Shown: positions 1-9,721, numbered from the stretch's first letter. The stretch: 64,000 nucleotides of DNA from Alphaproteobacteria bacterium (GCA_016869765.1 VGES01000001.1:1-64000); one strand, 5' to 3'. The notes: generated by a model not told the origin, from the letters alone. Made by a program: numbers and translations.

Positions 1-55
1 CCGATACCGAGGCCACCACGCGGTTACGCAAATCCAGCGAATAGGGACGCGCCAT
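1..55 (-). mobile_element. IS630-family transposase, 5' end only (cut by window edge)
   Basis: Reading leftward from ATG at 55-53 gives MARPYSLDLRNRVVASVS. This matches the stereotyped N terminus of IS630/Tc1-type transposases, where PYSLDLRxRVV begins the helix-turn-helix DNA-binding domain. Only 18 residues lie inside the window, so the DDE catalytic domain cannot be seen. It sits 90 nt beyond the grpE stop in the same orientation, so an element has inserted just downstream of hrcA-grpE. The element end should lie between 56 and 144. The call rests on motif recognition of a short fragment. Confidence 0.72.
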
Positions 56-84
56 CGCTGCTGGCCTCCAATCCAGCCAGCATC

Positions 85-127
85 TTGAATCACGAATCCC
101 CGACCAAGGGAATCCCCGCCGATTCAA
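85..127. repeat. Possible IS630 end: short inverted and direct repeats
   Basis: Between the transposase start and the grpE stop, TTGAATC (85-91) is inverted as GATTCAA (121-127), and GAATCCCC occurs twice (94-101 and 110-117). This clustering fits the terminal region of the insertion sequence or a transposase binding site. The exact IS boundary and the expected TA target duplication cannot be fixed from one end. Confidence 0.3.
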
Positions 128-144
128 CCTTTCAGAAACGCGCT

Positions 145-768
145 CTAGGCCTTGGTATCGACGGCGCCCCCACCCGCGGCCGGAGCGGCACCCGCCGCCG
201 GGGGCCTCTTGACGACGCCCACCATCGCTGGCCGCAACAGACGGCCCGCAATGGTGTAGCCAGGCTGGATGACCTGGGCCACGGTGCCGGGTTCGCGGGT
301 CGGGTCGTCGATCTCGAGGAGCGCCTGGTGGAGGTTGTGATCGAATCGCTCCCCTAGGGGACTGACCCGCTTGATGCCGTGGCGTTCGAGAATAGCCAGA
401 CATTCCCGTTCGGCGAGCGACACGCCCTCGTGTAGCGCCTTGATCGTGTCGTTGCCCGCGATGGCCTCGGCCGAAATCGAGTCCAACGCGCGCCGCAGGT
501 TGTCGGGCAGGTTCACGACGTCGGTCGCGAACTTGGACATGGCGTATTTGGCCGTGTCTTCGACCTCGCGTTGGGCGCGGCGTCGCACGTTCTCGGTTTC
601 GGCCAGGGCCCGCAACAGCTGATCCTTGAGTTCGGTCACCTTGGTCTCGAGCTCGGCGATCTTGCCGACGTGATTGTCGTTCACTGCCGGGATCTCTCCC
701 GAAACCGTCGGATCGATCGGGGTGGAATCGTTGGCGGCCTTGCTGCCGTCGTTGTCGTTGTCGGTCAT
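145..768 (-). CDS. grpE: Nucleotide exchange factor GrpE
   Basis: GrpE releases ADP from DnaK in the DnaK-DnaJ-GrpE cytosolic chaperone cycle. The 207-aa product has the family layout: a variable acidic N terminus (about 1-35), a long coiled coil (about 36-95, with ELETKVTELKDQLLRALAE) and a C-terminal beta domain carrying VIQPGYTIAGRLLRPAMVGV, the GrpE signature. The last 20 residues are an Ala/Gly-rich tail. It lies 17 nt downstream of hrcA in the same direction, so the two are probably co-transcribed. No dnaK follows; the next thing downstream is an IS630 element. The family assignment is secure. Confidence 0.96.
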   Translation of the reverse strand: MTDNDNDGSKAANDSTPIDPTVSGEIPAVNDNHVGKIAELETKVTELKDQLLRALAETENVRRRAQREVEDTAKYAMSKFATDVVNLPDNLRRALDSISAEAIAGNDTIKALHEGVSLAERECLAILERHGIKRVSPLGERFDHNLHQALLEIDDPTREPGTVAQVIQPGYTIAGRLLRPAMVGVVKRPPAAGAAPAAGGGAVDTKA

Positions 769-785
769 GTTCGTCGTGTTGCTGG

Positions 786-1829
786 TTAGCCGACGTTGCG
801 GCTGATCAACTTGGCGGTGAAATCGACCATCGGAATGATTCGGGCGTAGTTCAGTCGGGTCGGGCCGATGACACCGATTGCGCCGACGATCCGGTCGCGC
901 TTGTCGAGGTAGGGCGCGATGATCACCGAGCAGCCGGCACGATTGAACAGGTTATCGGCCGCCCCGATATAGATGCGAACGCCCTCCGCGTCACGCGCCA
1001 TGTCGAGCAGGTTGACGAGCCCTTGCTTGGTTTCGAGCGATGCGAACAGTTCGCGCAACCGTTCGAGGTCGGCCGAGGCATTGACATCGTCCAGGAGATT
1101 GGCGCGGCCGCGGACGATCAGGGTCGGCTTGTTCTCCGGATTGCCGCCCCAGTCGGCCAGACCGTCGTGGATCAGACGGCCGGCGATGGCGTCGATATCG
1201 AGCCGGTGCTGTTTTTGTTCGGCGGCGATCTCGTCGCGCATCTCACCCAACGTCCGTCCCCGGACCCGGCGGTTGAGATAGTTCGTGGCCTCGATCAGCG
1301 CCGAGGGGGTCCAACCCTCCGGCGTCTCGATCAGCCGGTTTTCGACCTGACCGTCTTCGCCGACGATGACCACCAACACGCGATCGCGGGCGAGGCCGAC
1401 GAACTCGACGTGGCGAATGGCGCTGTTGCGCTTGGGCGCCACGACGACGCCGGCACAATGCGACAGCCCCGACAGGCCGTCGATCGTATCGGTCAAGACC
1501 TCCTCGATGGATCGTCCGCTCCCCTTGCAGCGCGCCTCGATGGTTTCGCGCTCGGCGCCCGTCAGGTTGCCGACCTCGAGCAAGCCGTCGACGAAAAACG
1601 CGAGCCCGAGCGGCGTTGGCACGCGTCCGGCCGAGGTGTGCGGCGCGTACAAGAGGCCCTGCCCCTGCAATTCCGCCATGACGTTGCGAATCGTGGCCGG
1701 CGACAGGCCGAGTTGCAGGCGCTGCGACAGCCGCTGCGAGCCGACGGGTTCGCCGGTCTCGACGTAGGCTTCGACGATCTGCCGGAATATCTCGCGGTTG
1801 CGTTCGCTAAGTTCTTGTATCATCGACAA
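786..1829 (-). CDS. hrcA: Heat-inducible transcription repressor HrcA
   Basis: HrcA represses chaperone operons, classically groESL, by binding the CIRCE element, and its folding depends on GroEL. The 347-aa protein starts with a winged helix (about 1-75, including SPATIRNVMAELQGQGLL), followed by the GAF-like and dimerisation region typical of the family and a C-terminal IGVIGPTRLNYARIIPMVDF motif. The ATG at 1829 is the usual family start. grpE follows at 17 nt and rph is divergent. I found no TTAGCACTC-N9-GAGTGCTAA element between 1830 and 1964, so this operon does not look autoregulated through CIRCE. Confidence 0.95.
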   Translation of the reverse strand: MSMIQELSERNREIFRQIVEAYVETGEPVGSQRLSQRLQLGLSPATIRNVMAELQGQGLLYAPHTSAGRVPTPLGLAFFVDGLLEVGNLTGAERETIEARCKGSGRSIEEVLTDTIDGLSGLSHCAGVVVAPKRNSAIRHVEFVGLARDRVLVVIVGEDGQVENRLIETPEGWTPSALIEATNYLNRRVRGRTLGEMRDEIAAEQKQHRLDIDAIAGRLIHDGLADWGGNPENKPTLIVRGRANLLDDVNASADLERLRELFASLETKQGLVNLLDMARDAEGVRIYIGAADNLFNRAGCSVIIAPYLDKRDRIVGAIGVIGPTRLNYARIIPMVDFTAKLISRNVG

Positions 1830-1964
1830 AATGTGCGCGGGCCCTCGGGCGGTCGCGCGGCTTCAATGTAGGAACCGGGGGCGAGAGCGTCAACGAAGGA
1901 CGCCCTGGACCGCGGCCCGCCCGCGGGCTATAGCGCGGGACCCATCACCGACATCATGGCGACC

Positions 1965-2705
1965 ATGAGCCGACCTTCGACGACGATCCGGCCCTCCGGC
2001 CGAAAACCGGACGAACTCCGACCGGTGACTCTGGAACTGGGTGCGGCCCGTTATGCCGAGGGATCGTGCCTGGCACGCTTCGGCCACACGCATGTGCTGT
2101 GCACGGCGAGCGTCGAGGACCGCGTGCCGCCGTTCCTGCGCAATAGCGGTCAGGGCTGGGTGACGGCCGAATACGGCATGCTGCCGAGGGCCACGGGCGA
2201 ACGCACCCAACGTGAGGCGGCTCGTGGCAAGCAGAGCGGCCGCACGCAAGAAATTCAGCGCCTGATCGGCCGCGCCCTGCGTGCCGTGGTCGACCTCAAG
2301 GCGTTCGGCGAACGCCAGATCACCATCGACTGCGACGTGTTGCAGGCCGATGGAGGAACACGAACTGCAGCGATCACAGGCTCCTATGTCGCGCTCTATG
2401 CCGCCTTCGATTGGATGGTCAAGCAGGGGAAGATCGAACGCGTGCCGATCGCCGACCAGGTGGCGGCGGTGTCGTGCGGGCTTTATCAGGGGACGGCCGT
2501 GCTCGATCTCGACTATGCCGAAGATTCAACGGCCGAGGCCGATGCCAATTTCGTGCTGACCTCGGGCGGCAAGATCGTCGAGATTCAGGGCACGGCGGAA
2601 CGTGAACCGTTCAGCGACGGCCAGTTCCGCGAACTGATGAAACTCGCCAAAGACGGGGTCGCCGACTTGGCCATTCTCCAGCGCAAGGCGCTCGGGATCG
2701 CGTGA
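1965..2705 (+). CDS. rph: Ribonuclease PH
   Basis: A phosphorolytic 3'-5' exoribonuclease that trims tRNA precursors as a hexameric ring. Family blocks are present in order: [13 protein letters not shown] near the N terminus, [24 protein letters not shown], the basic [18 protein letters not shown] stretch, and [20 protein letters not shown] at the phosphate site. The frame also has an ATG at 1956; 1965 gives a length nearer the usual ~240 aa, but either is possible. It is divergent from hrcA, and its TGA (2703-2705) overlaps the rdgB ATG by one base, implying coupled translation. Confidence 0.95.
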   Translation: MSRPSTTIRPSGRKPDELRPVTLELGAARYAEGSCLARFGHTHVLCTASVEDRVPPFLRNSGQGWVTAEYGMLPRATGERTQREAARGKQSGRTQEIQRLIGRALRAVVDLKAFGERQITIDCDVLQADGGTRTAAITGSYVALYAAFDWMVKQGKIERVPIADQVAAVSCGLYQGTAVLDLDYAEDSTAEADANFVLTSGGKIVEIQGTAEREPFSDGQFRELMKLAKDGVADLAILQRKALGIA

Positions 2706-3319
2706 TGGGTCGTCGGTTCGACGCTTCGACGCTGGTCATTGCGACCCACAACCCAGGCAAGGTTCGCGAGTTCGATGATCTGTTTCGGCCCTTGGGCGTC
2801 ACGCTGAAGTCGGCGTCGGCCCTCGGACTTGCCGAACCCGAGGAAACCGGGACGACCTTTCGCGCCAATGCCGAGCTGAAGGCCTTGGCCGCGGCAAAGG
2901 CCAGCGGGCAGGTCGCGCTCTCCGATGATTCCGGCCTCGTCGTTCCGGCGCTCGACGGCGACCCGGGGATCCACTCGGCGCGGTGGGCCGGCCCGACCAA
3001 GGATTTTGCCGTCGCCATGCAGCGCGTTCACGACCAGTTGGTCGCGCGCAACGTTTCGTCTTCGCGCTGCCGGGCCCACTTCGTTGCGGCCTTGTCGCTC
3101 GCCTGGCCCGACGGTCACTGCGAGACCTTTCAAGGCGAAATTCACGGGCAACTGGTCTGGCCGCCACGGGGCGAACGTGGCTTCGGCTATGACCCGATGT
3201 TCATCCCGGAAGGGCACGCCGAGACCTTCGGTGAAATGGACCCGGCGGCCAAGCACGCGATGTCTCACCGCGCCCACGCCTTCCGCCAGTTGATCGATGG
3301 CTGTTTCCGCTCGCCCTGA
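2705..3319 (+). CDS. rdgB: XTP/dITP pyrophosphatase RdgB (HAM1 family)
   Basis: It hydrolyses dITP, XTP and related deaminated purine triphosphates to monophosphates, keeping them out of nucleic acids. Diagnostic motifs are [13 protein letters not shown] at the N terminus, [13 protein letters not shown] with the following [17 protein letters not shown], and a C-terminal [11 protein letters not shown]. The length (204 aa) is normal. The ATG at 2705 overlaps the rph stop; a GTG at 2702 is an alternative. The 3' end overlaps hemW by 23 nt, so rph-rdgB-hemW reads as one operon. Confidence 0.96.
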   Translation: MGRRFDASTLVIATHNPGKVREFDDLFRPLGVTLKSASALGLAEPEETGTTFRANAELKALAAAKASGQVALSDDSGLVVPALDGDPGIHSARWAGPTKDFAVAMQRVHDQLVARNVSSSRCRAHFVAALSLAWPDGHCETFQGEIHGQLVWPPRGERGFGYDPMFIPEGHAETFGEMDPAAKHAMSHRAHAFRQLIDGCFRSP

Positions 3320-4490
3320 CGAGGGGCTCGGGGTCTATCTCCATTGGCCGTTTTGCGAGGCGGTCTGTCCCTATTGTGATTTCAACGTCCGGGTCGCGCG
3401 TAATATCGATCAGGGTGCCTGGGCCCACGGCTTTCGCCGCGTCATCGAACGACAGGCCTCCGACTGGGACGGCCCACGCCCTCCCGTGGCGTCGATCTAT
3501 TTCGGCGGCGGCACGCCGTCGCTGATGGCGCCGGCCCTGGTCGCCGCGATCATCGATTCGATCGGTCGGGTGTTCCGCTTGGCGCCGGACTGCGAAGTGA
3601 CGCTCGAAGCCAATCCGACATCGGCCGAACGAGCGCGCTTCGTCGATTTCCGGGCGGCCGGCATCAACCGCCTGTCGCTCGGCGTACAGGCGCTCGAGGA
3701 TGCCGCGCTGCGCTTTCTCGGACGCTGGCACGATGCGGCGGAGGCACGAGCGGCCATCGCCACGGCGCAAAAGGTCTTTGCGCGCTCGACGTTCGATCTC
3801 ATCTACGCACGGCCGGGCCAATCGCTTACCTCCTGGCGGCGTGAATTGGCGAGCGCGCTCCCCATGGCGCAGACTGGCGGCCATGTGTCGCTCTATCAGC
3901 TGAGTTTCGAGGAGGGCACGCCGTTCGGTCGCGCTGTGGCGCAGGGCGATATCGCTCCCCCCGACACCGACACGCAAGCGGACTTCTATTTGGCGGCGCA
4001 GGAAGCCTGCGAGCACGCCGGCCTTCCGGGCTACGAAATTTCCAATCACGCTCGGCCCGGCGAGGAAAGTCGGCACAATCTCGTCTACTGGCGTTATGGG
4101 CACTATCTGGGGATCGGGCCCGGCGCTCATGGCCGGGTGAGGCGCAACGTGGGTCGGCTCGCCACCGTGGAGACAGCTGATCCCGGAGCATGGCTAAAGC
4201 AGGCCTCGTCGACCGGCGAGGCGATTGCGGAGAAAACCGTGCTCGATCGCCGGGAGCAGGCGGAGGAACTCCTGTTCATGGGGCTCAGGTTGACCCCGGG
4301 GGTGGCTCGGGAACGCTTCGCGGCCGTGACCGGCGTCCCGCTCGCGTCAGCTCTCCGGCGAGACCAGTGTCACGACCTTATCACCGAGGGCTTGGTCGAA
4401 ATCGATGCGCCTGGTGTTCGGTTGACGGCTCGCGGACGGCCGCTTCTCAACACGGTCTATCGCACGATTGTCGATCGGCTCAATTGCTGA
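3297..4490 (+). CDS. hemW: Radical SAM heme chaperone HemW
   Basis: A member of the HemN/HemW radical SAM family. HemW proteins bind heme and deliver it to proteins; many are misannotated as coproporphyrinogen III dehydrogenase. The cluster motif CEAVCPYC (CxxxCxxC) lies about 20 residues in, within [16 protein letters not shown], followed by YFGGGTPS and LSLGVQ. The 397-aa length and the start directly at the radical SAM core favour HemW over the longer HemN. The rph-rdgB-hemW order is common in alphaproteobacteria. The 3' end overlaps the convergent lipoprotein gene by 11 nt. Confidence 0.92.
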   Translation: MAVSARPDEGLGVYLHWPFCEAVCPYCDFNVRVARNIDQGAWAHGFRRVIERQASDWDGPRPPVASIYFGGGTPSLMAPALVAAIIDSIGRVFRLAPDCEVTLEANPTSAERARFVDFRAAGINRLSLGVQALEDAALRFLGRWHDAAEARAAIATAQKVFARSTFDLIYARPGQSLTSWRRELASALPMAQTGGHVSLYQLSFEEGTPFGRAVAQGDIAPPDTDTQADFYLAAQEACEHAGLPGYEISNHARPGEESRHNLVYWRYGHYLGIGPGAHGRVRRNVGRLATVETADPGAWLKQASSTGEAIAEKTVLDRREQAEELLFMGLRLTPGVARERFAAVTGVPLASALRRDQCHDLITEGLVEIDAPGVRLTARGRPLLNTVYRTIVDRLNC

Positions 4491-5952
4491 CTTGGAAGGT
4501 CTCGGGCGCCTTGCTGAGGATGCGCATCCCACGCGGGCGCACTTCGAGGACGGAGAGGCCCCGCTCCGCGACGCCATCCGGGCGGAAGCGGAATATCCCG
4601 TCGACGCCCGCGAAGCCGGACGGATTGGTGAGCGCCTTCTCGGAGAAGTCGGCCCCACCCGGCAGGCGGGCCAAGACCGCGGCGAGCGCAGTCGCATCGT
4701 AGGCGAGGGTCGCCAGGCGCTGTGGCGCTTCGCCGAACGATCGCTCGTAGCGCGTTCGGAACTGCTCGCGCTCCTCCGCCGGCGGGGCGACATACCAGCC
4801 GCCGACCAAGGCGGGCTCGCGTCCCAGGGTCGGATCGTCCCACAGACCTGTGCCCAGGAACCGCACGCGGTTCGGGTTCACGTCGTAGAACGGCAGGAGC
4901 GAGGCGATCGCGCGCAGGCGCTCCCCGCCCTCGGCGATCAACACGCTGTCGAACCCGGCTTGACCGATGGCGCCTCGCTCTTCGAGGCGGTTGAGGGCCC
5001 GCCGTGCGACATCGCTGTCCTGGGTCTCGACGTCACGGCGCAGCGCGTCGAGTTCGTCGCGCCGACGGCGATAGTCGGCCAGCCGTTGCACGGGCTCGCT
5101 GAACTCTTGGGCGTTGCTGGCGTAGCGCTCGACCCGGACCACGGCGACGCCGGCACGGCTCGCGGCCGCCTGGAGACTGGTTTCGATCGTCGTCCCGTAT
5201 GGCGACGCAGGCACGATTGCGGCAAAGCGCGCCAACCCTTGAGATTTGGCGAAGGCGACGAGGCGTTCGACCTGCTGTTCGGGCGTAAAGCCGATCAGAT
5301 AGACTCCGTTGCCCGCGACCTCGCGATCGGTCGAGAACGCAACGATGTTGACGCCGCGGTCGCGTGCGATCGGCGCGATGGCCTGGACGGAGGCGCTGAA
5401 CACCGGTCCTAAGATCAGTTGGGCGCCTTCCTGCAGCGCCGAGTCGATCGCCTGGATCGCGCCCTCGGGCAGACCTTCGTCGTCCTTGGGCAGCAGCTGC
5501 AAACGCGTATCGCCCATGTCGAACAACGCCATGGTTGCGGCGTTGAGCAGGCTCTGGCCGAGGGCAGCATTCGGGCCCGAAAGCGGCAGCACCAGCCCGA
5601 CGCGAATCGGTTCCTGTCCGGGTGGCGGCAGCAACTGCGGTCCGCGCGGCAGGGCCGGTAGCCGCAGGGCCACGCGATCCTCTTCGGCACCCGGCGCGCG
5701 CGCGGGCGCCGGCTCGGGTGTTGGCGCCGGGGTGACGGTCACCGTCTCGACCGGGGCGGCCGGGGGCGGCGGGGCCTCGACGGCCGTAGGGCGCGGCGCC
5801 GTGACCGGGGCTGGCCCTGGCGTCAGCTGCTGCGGCTGGCCCAATATCGGGCGCAGTACGTTCGCGGCGAGCGCGTTGATCGCCGGATCGTTGCACCCGG
5901 TCAGGGCAACCATTACCAAGGCCAGGCATGCCCAAGAGGCGAAGCGTTTCAC
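4480..5952 (-). CDS. LpoA-like outer-membrane lipoprotein (periplasmic-binding-protein fold)
   Basis: The GTG start at 5952 has a GGAGG 7 nt upstream and directly precedes a lipoprotein signal ending in a lipobox (VALTGC), so the product should be exported and lipidated. A Pro/Ala/Thr-rich linker (about residues 40-90) leads into a type-I periplasmic-binding-protein domain (IRVGLVLPLSGPNAALGQSL onward). E. coli LpoA, which activates PBP1A, combines a lipoprotein anchor with this fold and lies next to rsmI-yraN-dolP, exactly the neighbours seen here. A role as a penicillin-binding-protein activator is inferred from fold plus synteny. A branched-chain amino-acid binding lipoprotein is the alternative. 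Confidence 0.8.
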   Translation of the reverse strand: MKRFASWACLALVMVALTGCNDPAINALAANVLRPILGQPQQLTPGPAPVTAPRPTAVEAPPPPAAPVETVTVTPAPTPEPAPARAPGAEEDRVALRLPALPRGPQLLPPPGQEPIRVGLVLPLSGPNAALGQSLLNAATMALFDMGDTRLQLLPKDDEGLPEGAIQAIDSALQEGAQLILGPVFSASVQAIAPIARDRGVNIVAFSTDREVAGNGVYLIGFTPEQQVERLVAFAKSQGLARFAAIVPASPYGTTIETSLQAAASRAGVAVVRVERYASNAQEFSEPVQRLADYRRRRDELDALRRDVETQDSDVARRALNRLEERGAIGQAGFDSVLIAEGGERLRAIASLLPFYDVNPNRVRFLGTGLWDDPTLGREPALVGGWYVAPPAEEREQFRTRYERSFGEAPQRLATLAYDATALAAVLARLPGGADFSEKALTNPSGFAGVDGIFRFRPDGVAERGLSVLEVRPRGMRILSKAPETFQVSN

Positions 5953-6881
5953 GGAAGGTCCTCCACCAATCGGCCGCGGAAGCGACACGCTCCGTCGGCC
6001 ACGGGGTCGAACGTCTGGATGCTAGCGAGCGGCCGGCGGCAAGTAAATTGGCCCCGGGCCTCTACGTCACCGCGACGCCGATCGGCAACCTGGGCGATGC
6101 CAGCGAGCGTATGCGATCCACGCTCGCCGCGGTCGATCGCATCCTCTGCGAGGATACGCGCGTCACTGGCGCCATGCTGGCCCGATTCGGCATCGCGACC
6201 CCGATGTTGCCCTATCATGACCACAATGCCGCCCGGGTCAGGCCGCAGGTTCTCGACATGTTGCATCGTGGCGAACGGGTGGCGCTCGTCTCCGACGCCG
6301 GAACGCCGCTCATTTCGGACCCCGGTTATCACCTCGTGCGGGCGGTGCGCGCCGCGGGACACCGCGTTTTCACGGTTCCCGGTCCGTCGGCCATCATCGC
6401 GGCGCTGGCCATTGCCGGGCTGCCCACCGATCGGTTCCTGTTTGCTGGATTCTTGCCGAGCAAGGCCGAGGCTCGTCGCAGCACGCTGACCGAGCTCCGG
6501 AGCGTCCCCGCGACGCTGGTGTTCTTCGAAGCCCCCGGCCGACTCGCGGCGAGCGTCCAGGCGATGGCCGAGGTGTTCGGTCGCCGCGAAGCCTCGATCT
6601 GTCGCGAACTGACCAAACTGTTCGAAGAGGTCCGGCACGGAACCCTGGACGATCTCGCAACGTCTCTTCGGGGTGCCGATGCGCCGCGGGGCGAAATCGT
6701 CGTGGTCATCGGACCACCCGAGGAGACACCGGTTAGCGATGCTGCTGTCGACACGTTGTTGCGCGAGGCCATGGTGACGGTCTCACTGCGCGAGGCGGTC
6801 GATCGGGTGACGGCCGCCACCGGCCGGACGCGCAAGGTGGTCTACGCGGCGGCCCTGGCGCTGCGCCGTGATGACGGCTGA
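5928..6881 (+). CDS. rsmI: 16S rRNA (cytidine1402-2'-O)-methyltransferase
   Basis: RsmI 2'-O-methylates C1402 in the decoding centre of 16S rRNA. The tetrapyrrole-methylase fold is clear: GLYVTATPIGNLGDASER, ILCEDTRVTG, the glycine-rich VSDAGTPLISDPGYHLV loop and VFTVPGPSAIIAALA. Homology begins only around residue 42. The ATG at 5928 would overlap the divergent lipoprotein start by 25 nt; the only later in-frame alternative before the conserved core is TTG at 6048. The start is therefore uncertain while the function is not. It runs into yraN with an 11-nt overlap. Confidence 0.93.
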   Translation: MPKRRSVSRKVLHQSAAEATRSVGHGVERLDASERPAASKLAPGLYVTATPIGNLGDASERMRSTLAAVDRILCEDTRVTGAMLARFGIATPMLPYHDHNAARVRPQVLDMLHRGERVALVSDAGTPLISDPGYHLVRAVRAAGHRVFTVPGPSAIIAALAIAGLPTDRFLFAGFLPSKAEARRSTLTELRSVPATLVFFEAPGRLAASVQAMAEVFGRREASICRELTKLFEEVRHGTLDDLATSLRGADAPRGEIVVVIGPPEETPVSDAAVDTLLREAMVTVSLREAVDRVTAATGRTRKVVYAAALALRRDDG

Positions 6882-7233
6882 TCGCCGCGCCGCCGAGGCT
6901 CGCGGACGCTGGGCCGAGCGCATCGCGGCCTTGGCCCTACGAATCAAGGGCTATCGCATCCTCGCCCGCCGCTTCCGGGTAGGTGCAGGCGAGATCGATC
7001 TGATCGCCCGCCGCGGTGGCCAGTTGGTGGCAGTCGAGGTCAAGGCCCGGTCCGACCTCGTGACCGCCCTCGAGTCGATCTCGCTGCGACAACGCCAGCG
7101 GATCAACGACGCCATGGAAATCTTCTGCCAGCGTCATCGGGCGTTGGCCGGGCTGCCTTGGCGGTTCGATGTCGTCGTCGTGCGACCGGGCCGCTGGCCG
7201 CGTCACATCGTCGACGCCTGGCGCGACGATTGA
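6871..7233 (+). CDS. yraN: YraN/UPF0102 family endonuclease-fold protein
   Basis: A small protein (about 120 aa) with the PD-(D/E)xK-like core of the YraN family: AEARGRWAERIAALAL, GYRILARRFRVGAGEIDLIA with the catalytic-type E-x-D, and VAVEVKAR supplying the E-x-K. The C terminus RFDVVVV is typical. The cellular role is not established; the fold suggests a nuclease, perhaps in Holliday-junction processing. The ATG at 6871 lies inside the 3' end of rsmI; GTG at 6868 is an alternative. It sits in the conserved rsmI-yraN pair. Confidence 0.9.
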   Translation: MTADRRAAEARGRWAERIAALALRIKGYRILARRFRVGAGEIDLIARRGGQLVAVEVKARSDLVTALESISLRQRQRINDAMEIFCQRHRALAGLPWRFDVVVVRPGRWPRHIVDAWRDD

Positions 7234-7307
7234 GGGCGGCGTGCAACGTGCGCGGCCCTCGTTATAAGATGGCCCCAGGGGCCGCTGGGCAAGAACGGAG
7301 GTTGCGC

Positions 7308-7898
7308 GTGGCTGCCACGGTTCGTCTGACAGTTTTGCTGATGCTGGGCTTGGCCCTCGGTGGGTGTGCGGGCGCCGTGATCGGCGCCGGTGCGACCGCG
7401 GGAATCGCCGCGATGCAGGAGCGCTCGGTCGGCGGCGCGATCGACGATGCCGGCATCAAGCTCGGGATCAAGGATCGCCTTCTCGCCGCGAGCGACAAGC
7501 TGTTCCTCACCGTCGGGGTCGAATCGGTCGAGGGCCGCGTGCTGCTCACGGGGAACGTCGCCAGGCCCGAGGATCGCGTCGAGGCCGGGCGTCTCGCCTG
7601 GCAGGTCCAGGGCGTGCGCGAGCTCTACAACGAGATCGAGGTGCGCGATCGTTCATCGCTCACCGACTATCTGCGCGACGTGCGCATCTCCAACGAACTG
7701 CGGTTCAAGATGATCGCCGATCGCGACGTTTCGGCGATCAACTTCAACGTCGAGACGGTCAACGCGGTGATCTATCTGACCGGCATCGCGCGGGATCAAC
7801 CGGAGCTCGAACGCGTGACCGGGCATGCCCGCGCCATCTCCGGGGTGCAGCGCGTGGTCAGTTACGTCGTGCTCAAGAACGATCAGCGGCGAAGCTGA
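7308..7898 (+). CDS. BON-domain outer-membrane lipoprotein (DolP/YraP-like)
   Basis: The GTG at 7308 is preceded by ACGGAGG with good spacing and begins a lipoprotein signal whose lipobox is LALGGC. The mature part has two BON-type repeats: the first around GIKDRLLAASDKLFLTVGVE / GRVLLTGNV, the second around ISNELRFKMIADRDVSAINF / AVIYLTGIA. This matches DolP (YraP), which maintains outer-membrane integrity in E. coli and sits beside lpoA-rsmI-yraN there too. DiaA, present between them in E. coli, is absent. Location and fold are well supported; the exact role is by analogy. Confidence 0.88.
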   Translation: MAATVRLTVLLMLGLALGGCAGAVIGAGATAGIAAMQERSVGGAIDDAGIKLGIKDRLLAASDKLFLTVGVESVEGRVLLTGNVARPEDRVEAGRLAWQVQGVRELYNEIEVRDRSSLTDYLRDVRISNELRFKMIADRDVSAINFNVETVNAVIYLTGIARDQPELERVTGHARAISGVQRVVSYVVLKNDQRRS

Positions 7899-7900
7899 GC

Positions 7901-8725
7901 GTGGCCCCGGACCGCGAAAGCCTCGAACAGCAACTTCGCGCCGTCGCCGATCTGCCGGATCACCGTATTCCCATCGGCCGCACGGCGTTGCTGCTCGCGG
8001 CCCTCGATCGGCCGCGCGTCGCCCTCGAACGCTATTGGGAACACCTGGCGCAGCTCGGCGAGGACATCCGGTCGAGCGGGGCGGAGTCGCTCGATGATCG
8101 TATTGCCGTGTTGCAGCGTGTGCTGATCGGGACCATGGGTTACGCCGGCGACACGCTGACCTACGACGACGAACAGAACGCCAACATGATGCGGGTGATC
8201 GATCGTCGCAAAGGATTACCCGTGGCGCTCGGGATTCTGTTCCTCGATGCCGCCGATTCGGCGGGTTGGCCGATGGTCGGGCTCACCTTTCCGTTCCATT
8301 TTCTGGTTCGGCTCGAGGTCGGCGCCGATCGGGTGGCCATTGATCCGTTCAACGGCGGCACGATCGTCGATAGCGGCGGCATGCGCGCGATGTTGAAGCG
8401 CTTCGCGGGTGAGGCCGACCTCAAGCCCGAATTCTACCAACCGGCCAGCCGCCGCGATGTGCTCGTCCGGTTGCAGAACAACATCAAGTCGCGGGCCGTG
8501 CAGGCCGGCGACCTCGCCCGTGCCAGCGAGGTGCTTCGCCGCATCCTGATGTTCGCGCCGGCGCTGCCGTTTTCCTGGCGCGAGCTCGCGAGCATCGAGG
8601 GCCACCTCGGAAATCTGCGCGATGCCATGGCCGCGGCCGAGCACTACCGCCGTCTGGCGCCCAACGATGCCATGCGCCACGAGGCCGCCAAGCTGCTGCA
8701 AAATCTCAAGTCCCGCCTGAACTAG
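7901..8725 (+). CDS. SirB1-family transglutaminase-like / TPR protein
   Basis: The GTG at 7901, 2 nt after the BON gene stop, opens a 274-aa protein of the SirB1 family. The N-terminal helical part is followed by the transglutaminase-like motif [20 protein letters not shown] and then [10 protein letters not shown] with a conserved His. The C terminus (about 200-270) resembles a TPR helical repeat ([23 protein letters not shown]). The biochemical function of SirB1 proteins is unknown; the cysteine of true transglutaminases is not evident. The tight spacing suggests co-transcription with the upstream lipoprotein and gshB downstream. Confidence 0.85.
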   Translation: MAPDRESLEQQLRAVADLPDHRIPIGRTALLLAALDRPRVALERYWEHLAQLGEDIRSSGAESLDDRIAVLQRVLIGTMGYAGDTLTYDDEQNANMMRVIDRRKGLPVALGILFLDAADSAGWPMVGLTFPFHFLVRLEVGADRVAIDPFNGGTIVDSGGMRAMLKRFAGEADLKPEFYQPASRRDVLVRLQNNIKSRAVQAGDLARASEVLRRILMFAPALPFSWRELASIEGHLGNLRDAMAAAEHYRRLAPNDAMRHEAAKLLQNLKSRLN

Positions 8726-8739
8726 AAAGTGCGTTGCCC

Positions 8740-9705
8740 ATGAGTCTCGCGGTCGCGATCCAGATGGACCACATTTCCGGCATCAACATCGATGCCGACT
8801 CGACGTTCGTGCTCGCGCTCGAAGCGCAGGCCCGGCGGCATGCCCTGTTCCATTATCTGCCGCGGCAGCTGTTTCTCAAGGACGGCCGGGTGCTGGCGAC
8901 GATGCAACCGCTCGAGGTGCGCCGCGAGAAGGGCAACCATTTTTCGCTGGGCGCACCAGAGGTCGTCGACCTGGCCACGCTCGACGTCGTGTTGATGCGC
9001 CAGGACCCGCCCTTCGACATGGCCTACATCACGGCGACCCACCTCTTGGAACACGTCCACCCGCAGACCTTGGTGATCAACGATCCGGTGTGCGTGCGCA
9101 ACGCACCCGAAAAACTGTTCGTGACGCATTTCGAAGGCGTGATGCCGCCGACGTTGATCACCTCGGATGCCGCCCAGATCAGGGCGTTTCGCGAGCAGCA
9201 CCAGGACATCATCGTCAAGCCCTTGTTCGGCAACGGTGGCGCCGGCGTGTTCCACATCCGCCCGGGTGACGAGAACCTGAATGCGCTGCTCGAGATGTTC
9301 ACGCAGTTCTATCGCGAGCCGATCGTCGTGCAGCGTTACGTGCCCGAGGTGCGTCTGGGCGACAAACGCATCATCCTGGTCGAAGGTGAGCCCGCCGGTG
9401 CCGTCAACCGCGTGCCGGCCGAGGGCGAGGCGCGTTCCAACATGCATGTGGGCGGTCGACCGGTGAAGTCGAGCCTGAGCAAGCGGGAGCGCGAGATTTG
9501 CGAGGTTATCGGCCCGGCCCTCCGGGAGCGGGGCCTCGTGTTCGTCGGCATCGATGTGATCGGCGACTACCTGACCGAGATCAACGTCACCTCGCCCACG
9601 GGCATCCAAGAGATCAACCGCTTCGACGGCATCAAGATCGAAAGCCGGATCTGGGATGCGATCGAGCGCCGCCACGCCAAGCGGCATCGCGGCCCGAACA
9701 GCTGA
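8740..9705 (+). CDS. gshB: Glutathione synthase
   Basis: An ATP-grasp enzyme that joins glycine to gamma-glutamylcysteine, the last step of glutathione synthesis. The start [20 protein letters not shown] is the usual family N terminus. Further motifs are [18 protein letters not shown], the glycine-rich ATP-binding [14 protein letters not shown], and [12 protein letters not shown] near the C terminus. The length (321 aa) is normal. The ATG at 8740 is preferred over an in-frame TTG at 8734. A rsmI-yraN-...-gshB cluster is common in this class. Confidence 0.96.
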   Translation: MSLAVAIQMDHISGINIDADSTFVLALEAQARRHALFHYLPRQLFLKDGRVLATMQPLEVRREKGNHFSLGAPEVVDLATLDVVLMRQDPPFDMAYITATHLLEHVHPQTLVINDPVCVRNAPEKLFVTHFEGVMPPTLITSDAAQIRAFREQHQDIIVKPLFGNGGAGVFHIRPGDENLNALLEMFTQFYREPIVVQRYVPEVRLGDKRIILVEGEPAGAVNRVPAEGEARSNMHVGGRPVKSSLSKREREICEVIGPALRERGLVFVGIDVIGDYLTEINVTSPTGIQEINRFDGIKIESRIWDAIERRHAKRHRGPNS

Positions 9706-9721
9706 CCCGGGGACGAACGCC

